Assembly (NCBI GenBank): GCA_021779095.1
Contig: JAJYBI010000011.1
Span: forward strand, 25,252 to 89,251
From: Deltaproteobacteria bacterium
Lineage (GTDB): Bacteria > Desulfobacterota > Desulfuromonadia > Geobacterales > JAJYBI01
Reading direction: 5' to 3'
DNA: 64,000 nucleotides
Of this stretch, positions 60,768 to 64,000 are shown in pieces. The notes below the pieces were generated by a model, which was not told where the DNA came from, made no database searches, and saw only the letters and a program-made list of their open reading frames with translations. Both the position numbers and the translations under genes were made by a program. How positions within the stretch are numbered: position 1 is the stretch's first letter; each line of letters starts with the position of its first letter.

Positions 60768-60929
60768 ATGAACGAACGGATGACACCGATTAAGGCAATC
60801 CGCGCCAAATGTCTAGACTGCTGCTCTGGACAGGTAAAAGCAGTGAGGGAGTGCAACATCTCGCGATGCAGTCTTTATCTCTATAGAATGGGTAAACGAC
60901 CATCTAGTCGAGATAATAGCTCGCCCTGA
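60768..60929 (+). CDS. Small Cys-cluster protein common in mobile elements
   Basis: A 53-residue protein with AGGAG 8 nt before the ATG; in-frame starts at 60687 and 60762 are less well supported. The core MTPIKAIRAKCLDCCSGQVK then AVRECNISRCSLYLYRMGKR matches a family of small phage and island proteins ('IKAIRKKCLDC...VREC....CPLYPYRMGKRP'). CXXC and CX4C pairs probably bind zinc. Function is unknown. Confidence 0.7.
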   Translation: MNERMTPIKAIRAKCLDCCSGQVKAVRECNISRCSLYLYRMGKRPSSRDNSSP

Positions 60930-60997
60930 CGGACAGACCTATTTAGAAATTCTGCGCACTGACCCGAAACGGAGGGCCAGCAAAGAAAGGCAGTCAA

Positions 60998-61333
60998 ATG
61001 GATCGCTATGACCCCGAAAAGTTCAGATCATTGATAGAACAGTATGAAAGCTTGCATGACAAGGAAACCGACGATGCGTTGCAACTCCTGGCGAGAGCGT
61101 TGTCTTTCGCTCCTCCTGAAATCAGAGAAGCTATGCGTGCGAAAATGCATGAGTTGGAGATGTTTCCGCCAGTGCTGTACGTGGATAGCGAAGGCCAGCC
61201 GGTTTTTACGTCGGAACAGCTAGCAAAGCATTTTGGTATGACGATTGAGGAAGTGGAGCAGAAGGCAACGGAATTGATGAAGGAAGAACCTGGGCTATTT
61301 AGGCCCAATGGAGAAGTGCACCGGCTCAATTAG
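60998..61333 (+). CDS. Hypothetical island protein
   Basis: A 111-residue acidic helical protein (MDRYDPEKFRSLIEQYESLH ... GMTIEEVEQKATELMKEEPG). A helix-turn-helix-like segment is present (FTSEQLAKHFGMTIEEVEQK), so DNA binding is possible. No clear ribosome-binding site better than GGAGGGCC (30 nt upstream) and AAAGGCAG is seen. No known family. Confidence 0.6.
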   Translation: MDRYDPEKFRSLIEQYESLHDKETDDALQLLARALSFAPPEIREAMRAKMHELEMFPPVLYVDSEGQPVFTSEQLAKHFGMTIEEVEQKATELMKEEPGLFRPNGEVHRLN

Positions 61334-61368
61334 CGGGAAGTCGAGAACTACCAGTCGAAGCAAATTCA

Positions 61369-61750
61369 TCCTTTTTATAATGTCAGAAAACTCACTCAGA
61401 ACAACTTCGTATTCTTCGATGAGTTCTTTAATTCGCTCCTGAAAGTGAGGTTTTATGAGGTTAGCGGGACGTTATGTTTAATCCTGGTATTCATGCAATC
61501 AATGGCGCGGCGTTATTGTTAGGTTTTGTTGGGGAGGGCGGAATTGTTTCACGTTGGTTAATGCAAGGGTTTGCAAGGAAGGGCACAGGACCCTGATGCT
61601 AGTATTTGCAAGCAAACGAGCAGCTTTAGCTCCCATTTTATAATGTCGGAAAACTCGCCACTAATGTTAGCAAATGTCAGTAAATGTCAGGGTGGCGTAG
61701 CAACTACACTTCCTGCCAAAACCTCCCTTTTATAATGCAAAGAAACTCGT
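61369..61750 (+). repeat. Three dispersed direct repeats around TTTTATAATG
   Basis: Imperfect copies of (CTCC)nTTTTATAATGTCRG followed by AAAACTCRC lie at 61369-61397, 61631-61659 and 61722-61750, all in the same orientation. The shared block starts at the T-run and ends at ACTC. Each contains TATAAT, which could act as a -10 box. Copies are 262 and 91 bp apart. They do not resemble terminal inverted repeats. Confidence 0.75.
61474..61596 (+). CDS. Possible small hydrophobic protein
   Basis: A 40-codon frame reads MFNPGIHAINGAALLLGFVG and then EGGIVSRWLMQGFARKGTGP. It has one hydrophobic segment and a basic tail. Only a distant GAGG (about 13 nt upstream) supports initiation. It may be a real small membrane protein, a fragment, or chance. 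Confidence 0.3.
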   Translation: MFNPGIHAINGAALLLGFVGEGGIVSRWLMQGFARKGTGP

Positions 61751-61827
61751 TCTTCTTTCCATCAAAACGGTACGTAATATTACTGTTTTAGCGTATGTAA
61801 CTATTTAATAATATTGAGAAATTGTTG

Positions 61828-61855
61828 TTGACAAGCTTAAGTTGCACGATATCAT
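61828..61855 (+). promoter_or_regulatory. Putative promoter for the 61909 small gene
   Basis: TTGACA and TATCAT are separated by 16 bp, 54 bp before the start codon. The -35 box is a perfect match to consensus, and the sequence around it is AT-rich. Confidence 0.6.
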
Positions 61856-61908
61856 TTGGGCGATAGCTCGAAGCAGGGCCAATATCATTTCGCCAGGAGG
61901 GACGATAC

Positions 61909-62088
61909 ATGAAGAACGATCTTTACACGTTGCTTGAGAAGGAATACCCGGAAGCAATCAAAGGGGAAGTTACGATGCCTGGAGGAACGGTTATACCTGT
62001 GCTAGGGACCATTGGTGATGATGGCATTAATTCGATCCACCCGACTGCTATGGAACTCATTGAAACGACGGCGGCTAGCAAGTTCTGA
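61909..62088 (+). CDS. Small hypothetical protein (59 residues)
   Basis: The frame has AGGAGG 8 nt before the ATG and a good promoter upstream. It reads MKNDLYTLLEKEYPEAIKGE, then VTMPGGTVIPVLGTIGDDGI and NSIHPTAMELIETTAASKF. It looks like a compact soluble protein with no Cys. No family is recognised. The strong translation and transcription signals make it the best-supported very small gene of the island. Confidence 0.65.
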   Translation: MKNDLYTLLEKEYPEAIKGEVTMPGGTVIPVLGTIGDDGINSIHPTAMELIETTAASKF

Positions 62089-62120
62089 TCTCCTGCAGCG
62101 GTCTTTCTCGAAGAGGGGAG

Positions 62121-62255
62121 TTAATCGACTGCTCTCTCCTTCACTTGCGCCTTGAGCCGATCGGCTGTCATCTTCACGAACTGTGGCCTCTTCTCTTCCG
62201 GTATTTTCTCCAAGCACTGCTTCAAAGAAGTCGTCAAACGCGCCGAGGTCTTCAT
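62121..62255 (-). CDS. Small basic helical protein (44 residues)
   Basis: On the minus strand AGGAGG precedes the ATG by 7 nt. The product reads MKTSARLTTSLKQCLEKIPE and EKRPQFVKMTADRLKAQVKE, then RAVD. It is a basic amphipathic helix, possibly DNA- or RNA-binding. It lies 27 nt downstream of the membrane-protein gene 62283-63221 and is probably in the same transcript. No family recognised. Confidence 0.5.
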   Translation of the reverse strand: MKTSARLTTSLKQCLEKIPEEKRPQFVKMTADRLKAQVKERAVD

Positions 62256-62282
62256 GTGCTTCCTCCTGGGAACTTCAACCTG

Positions 62283-63221
62283 TTACTGCGTCTTTGTCCA
62301 TCCGCTGCTAGGGTGGTACATTTCCGCAACTCCAGATAACCGATTAATCCGAGTAACATAATTGTTCTTGTTCCAATGGGTATGGTCGTATCGATAAACG
62401 GTTGGCCATACTGTCCCGGCAAAGATAATAGGAAGTATCACGACAGCAGAAAGCAACCACCTGTTTTCATTTAAAGGAACTTTTTCGTGGATCGTGTTTC
62501 CTATAGCTGACATTGCTAGGCAATAGCCAATGGTAGCAATCATCTCTTCCGCACTCAACACATACCCCGATACACCATAACCAGTACAAAACTCATATAC
62601 TAATGCCACAATCCCAGAACACCAAAGAGGCCATACAAGGAACCTTTCGATTTTGCCATCACGGTTCAAATCAACCAGCTTACTTATTGGATTAGCAAGT
62701 ACGAGCCTCATGCCCATGCCCTCGTTTTCCTGTTGAGATTGGTTGCCTATTTGAGCATTCTTGTTTTCGGTTTTGCCAAAATTCTCCATACTGACCGTAT
62801 CGATGTCGGCAACAGCTTGGGCGGCGATGTCTGGCGTCTTCTGCTCCAGAATCTCCATCCCGTTCATTTCCCGCCATTCGGGATTTGCATCGATTTCAGC
62901 TATAAGGCTTTCATCGCCGGCTATACAAGCGTCAACGTAGCGGTCTATCATGGCGTGGTAGTGCTGTTCTTTGGGGGAAAGGATTTCGAGTGGTGTTGGA
63001 GCTTCCCGTTTTAGGCGTTCGCACTGAGCCGTGAACTCCTCGGGCGACGACTTCGGCATCTGCGCGTACTCGTTCATGGCCTTTTCCGCTTGATGCTTGC
63101 GATACTCTTGCGCTTTCTTGTCCGGTTTCGCCTTCTCATTCAGAGCTGCCAGAAGTTCTTCCGGGTTGTCCTTCAGATGCCACACGCCTAGCCTCTTAAG
63201 TCTTGCTTCAGTTGACACCAT
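62283..63221 (-). CDS. Hypothetical island membrane protein
   Basis: A 312-residue protein with GGAGG just before the ATG. The N-terminal ~170 residues are soluble and charged (KRLGVWHLKDNPEELLAALN ... TPLEILSPKEQHYHAMIDRY). About three membrane helices follow (FLVWPLWCSGIVALVYEFCT, MIATIGYCLAMSAIGNTI, WLLSAVVILPIIFAGTVWPT). The C-terminus ends with NNYVTRINRLSGVAEMYHPS plus SGW. That end ('RINRLTG...W') recurs in other small membrane proteins and may be a conserved interaction motif. A soluble head on a membrane tail would suit a membrane-acting accessory protein of the element, but nothing proves this. Confidence 0.65.
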   Translation of the reverse strand: MVSTEARLKRLGVWHLKDNPEELLAALNEKAKPDKKAQEYRKHQAEKAMNEYAQMPKSSPEEFTAQCERLKREAPTPLEILSPKEQHYHAMIDRYVDACIAGDESLIAEIDANPEWREMNGMEILEQKTPDIAAQAVADIDTVSMENFGKTENKNAQIGNQSQQENEGMGMRLVLANPISKLVDLNRDGKIERFLVWPLWCSGIVALVYEFCTGYGVSGYVLSAEEMIATIGYCLAMSAIGNTIHEKVPLNENRWLLSAVVILPIIFAGTVWPTVYRYDHTHWNKNNYVTRINRLSGVAEMYHPSSGWTKTQ

Positions 63222-63349
63222 TGACCTCCAAAAACAGCTTTTCCAGGCACTTCCTTTAATAAGCCGTCAACGCTCTGAGTGCTTCATTTGCTTCCACCAG
63301 GGTGAATTAGTCGCAGTCTAGGCGTACTGCTCAGATTCTTGGACAACGA

Positions 63350-64000
63350 TTATTCATCCAGCCACTCCTGAAGTGTAATCTCCTGAGTGTCGAGATTTAG
63401 TGCCACTAGATTTCCCATATCTGGCAACCGTCCCCCGGTGAATGCTCCGTTGTCCAGGTAAATATGGTCTGTCAAAAGAGATTCCTTGATCTGCCGTATT
63501 GTTTTAACCATGTGACCTGTAACAAGCTTTCTTCCCCCAAGTTTCCATGCATATGCCGTGTCCAGCTCTCCCCACATCATTTCCGACTCGCTTGTCCCGG
63601 TTAGAGGGTCATCGACATCCATGCGCAATCCAGCATGCACAAAAATAAAGTCCTCATCGCACTGCAAGCAGGGGAATGATTCAAGGAGGGTCAGATAGCG
63701 TGTTGGTATGTCTATCGCTGCGGCAACGCCAAGGCTTTTCAGAGCCTTTGCACCCCAACCAGTTGGCCACTTTAACGAGTAGTCGTTGTGCTGGCCACTC
63801 ACGTTCCGCAGAAGCATGTCCTCATGGTTTCCTTTCACAGGGCGCACGTCGTAACCTTCTTCAATTAGGTTCAATATGATATCCAGCACACCTTTACTGT
63901 CAGGCCCCCGGTCGATGTAATCTCCCAACAGGAACAGGCGATCATTCCGCCCAAGTCTCAACTGCTGCAGTAGAAAGTGAAGGGTTTTGGCCCCACCGTG
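63350..64000 (-). CDS. PPP-family metallophosphoesterase (5' end outside window)
   Basis: The frame stays open to the window edge, where the codons read HGGAKTLHFLLQQL, so the N-terminal GD-H motif is mostly beyond the window and TTG 63961 is not the real start. The visible part has GDYIDRGPDSKGVLDIILNL, VKGNHEDMLL, FVHAGLRMDVDDPL and TGHMVKT, the metal-binding GDYIDRG/GNHE/H/H pattern of PPP phosphatases (PrpA/PrpE or ApaH-like). Substrates of the family include phosphoproteins and diadenosine tetraphosphate. The C-terminal ~25 residues (YLDNGAFTGGRLPDMGNLVA) are typical. Its island location suggests an accessory role. Confidence 0.88.
   Translation of the reverse strand, partial: HGGAKTLHFLLQQLRLGRNDRLFLLGDYIDRGPDSKGVLDIILNLIEEGYDVRPVKGNHEDMLLRNVSGQHNDYSLKWPTGWGAKALKSLGVAAAIDIPTRYLTLLESFPCLQCDEDFIFVHAGLRMDVDDPLTGTSESEMMWGELDTAYAWKLGGRKLVTGHMVKTIRQIKESLLTDHIYLDNGAFTGGRLPDMGNLVALNLDTQEITLQEWLDE

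Larger units (their letters stand above)
61334..61908. other. Repeat-rich AT-rich intergenic region of the island
   Basis: These 575 bases lack a convincing long gene. They hold three copies of a ~28-bp direct repeat (61369-61750), a possible 40-codon frame (61474-61596) and a good promoter (61828-61855). GC content is among the lowest in the window. Confidence 0.7.

Noticed and set aside
61455..61480. Integron attC-like string TTAGCGGGACGTTATG
   Set aside because: It looks like the end of a gene-cassette site, but no matching complementary half, no integron integrase and no neighbouring cassette pattern was found.

Overview
The window looks like chromosomal DNA of a Geobacter-type bacterium (Desulfuromonadota). 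This is inferred from gene content and composition: a GC-rich core, CXXCH multiheme cytochromes, a Rieske/cytochrome b/pentaheme quinol oxidoreductase, many PAS histidine kinases and NtrC-type regulators, an HD-GYP response regulator, and a sigma-54-like promoter. No ribosomal RNA or tRNA gene was seen. The only RNA gene found is tmRNA (ssrA, 56556-56908).

Layout. 0-8.4 kb holds the end of a TPR protein and an ion-homeostasis cluster: NhaA Na+/H+ antiporter, SLC13-type permease with TrkA-C domains, MscS channel and Kup K+ uptake. It is flanked by two gene remnants, a treZ N-terminus and an mscS C-terminus. 8.6-14.5 kb encodes TamA and TamB, overlapping by 4 nt. 14.5-19 kb is a one-directional module: histidine kinase, sigma-54 response regulator, a -24/-12-like promoter with an upstream dyad, then a small Gln/Thr-rich secreted protein, a periplasmic protein and an outer-membrane barrel. 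19.3-31.8 kb holds a zinc-cluster protein, a four-PAS kinase, glycerate 2-kinase, and a run of envelope-stress genes (HtrA lipoprotein, YajG-like lipoprotein, ClC, YfdX, royal-jelly/Yellow-family lipoprotein, a damaged c7 cytochrome, an adhesin-E-like protein), ending with a PP2C phosphatase. 31.9-32.5 kb is a decayed ABC ATPase gene.

32.6-44.7 kb holds rmlA and an rmlC-like gene, the shape operon mreC-mreD-mrdA-rodA, a methyltransferase, an AmrS-type radical SAM enzyme, another kinase, and plsC-rnhA-HNH-HAD. 44.7-47.1 kb is the bc-type complex on the minus strand. Then come fbp, an acidic Cys protein, an NtrC regulator split by an in-frame TAG, a hybrid kinase plus HD-GYP pair, htpG and wrbA.

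At 56.5 kb ssrA marks the left end of an integrated element: a P4-type integrase starts 182 bp downstream and composition turns AT-richer. The element carries an AlpA-like factor, a Rha-family protein, a winged-helix protein followed by four copies of an 18-bp dyad, small Cys-rich and hypothetical genes, a tandem repeat region, a membrane protein and a PPP-family phosphatase cut by the window edge. No second ssrA 3' end was seen, so the right end probably lies beyond 64 kb.

The most interesting leads are the sigma-54-controlled secreted module (14.5-19 kb), the TAG-split NtrC regulator (48.7-50.1 kb), the HtrA-ClC-YfdX envelope/acid-stress run (23.8-30.9 kb), and the dyad array with its winged-helix neighbour in the ssrA island (60.0-60.7 kb).
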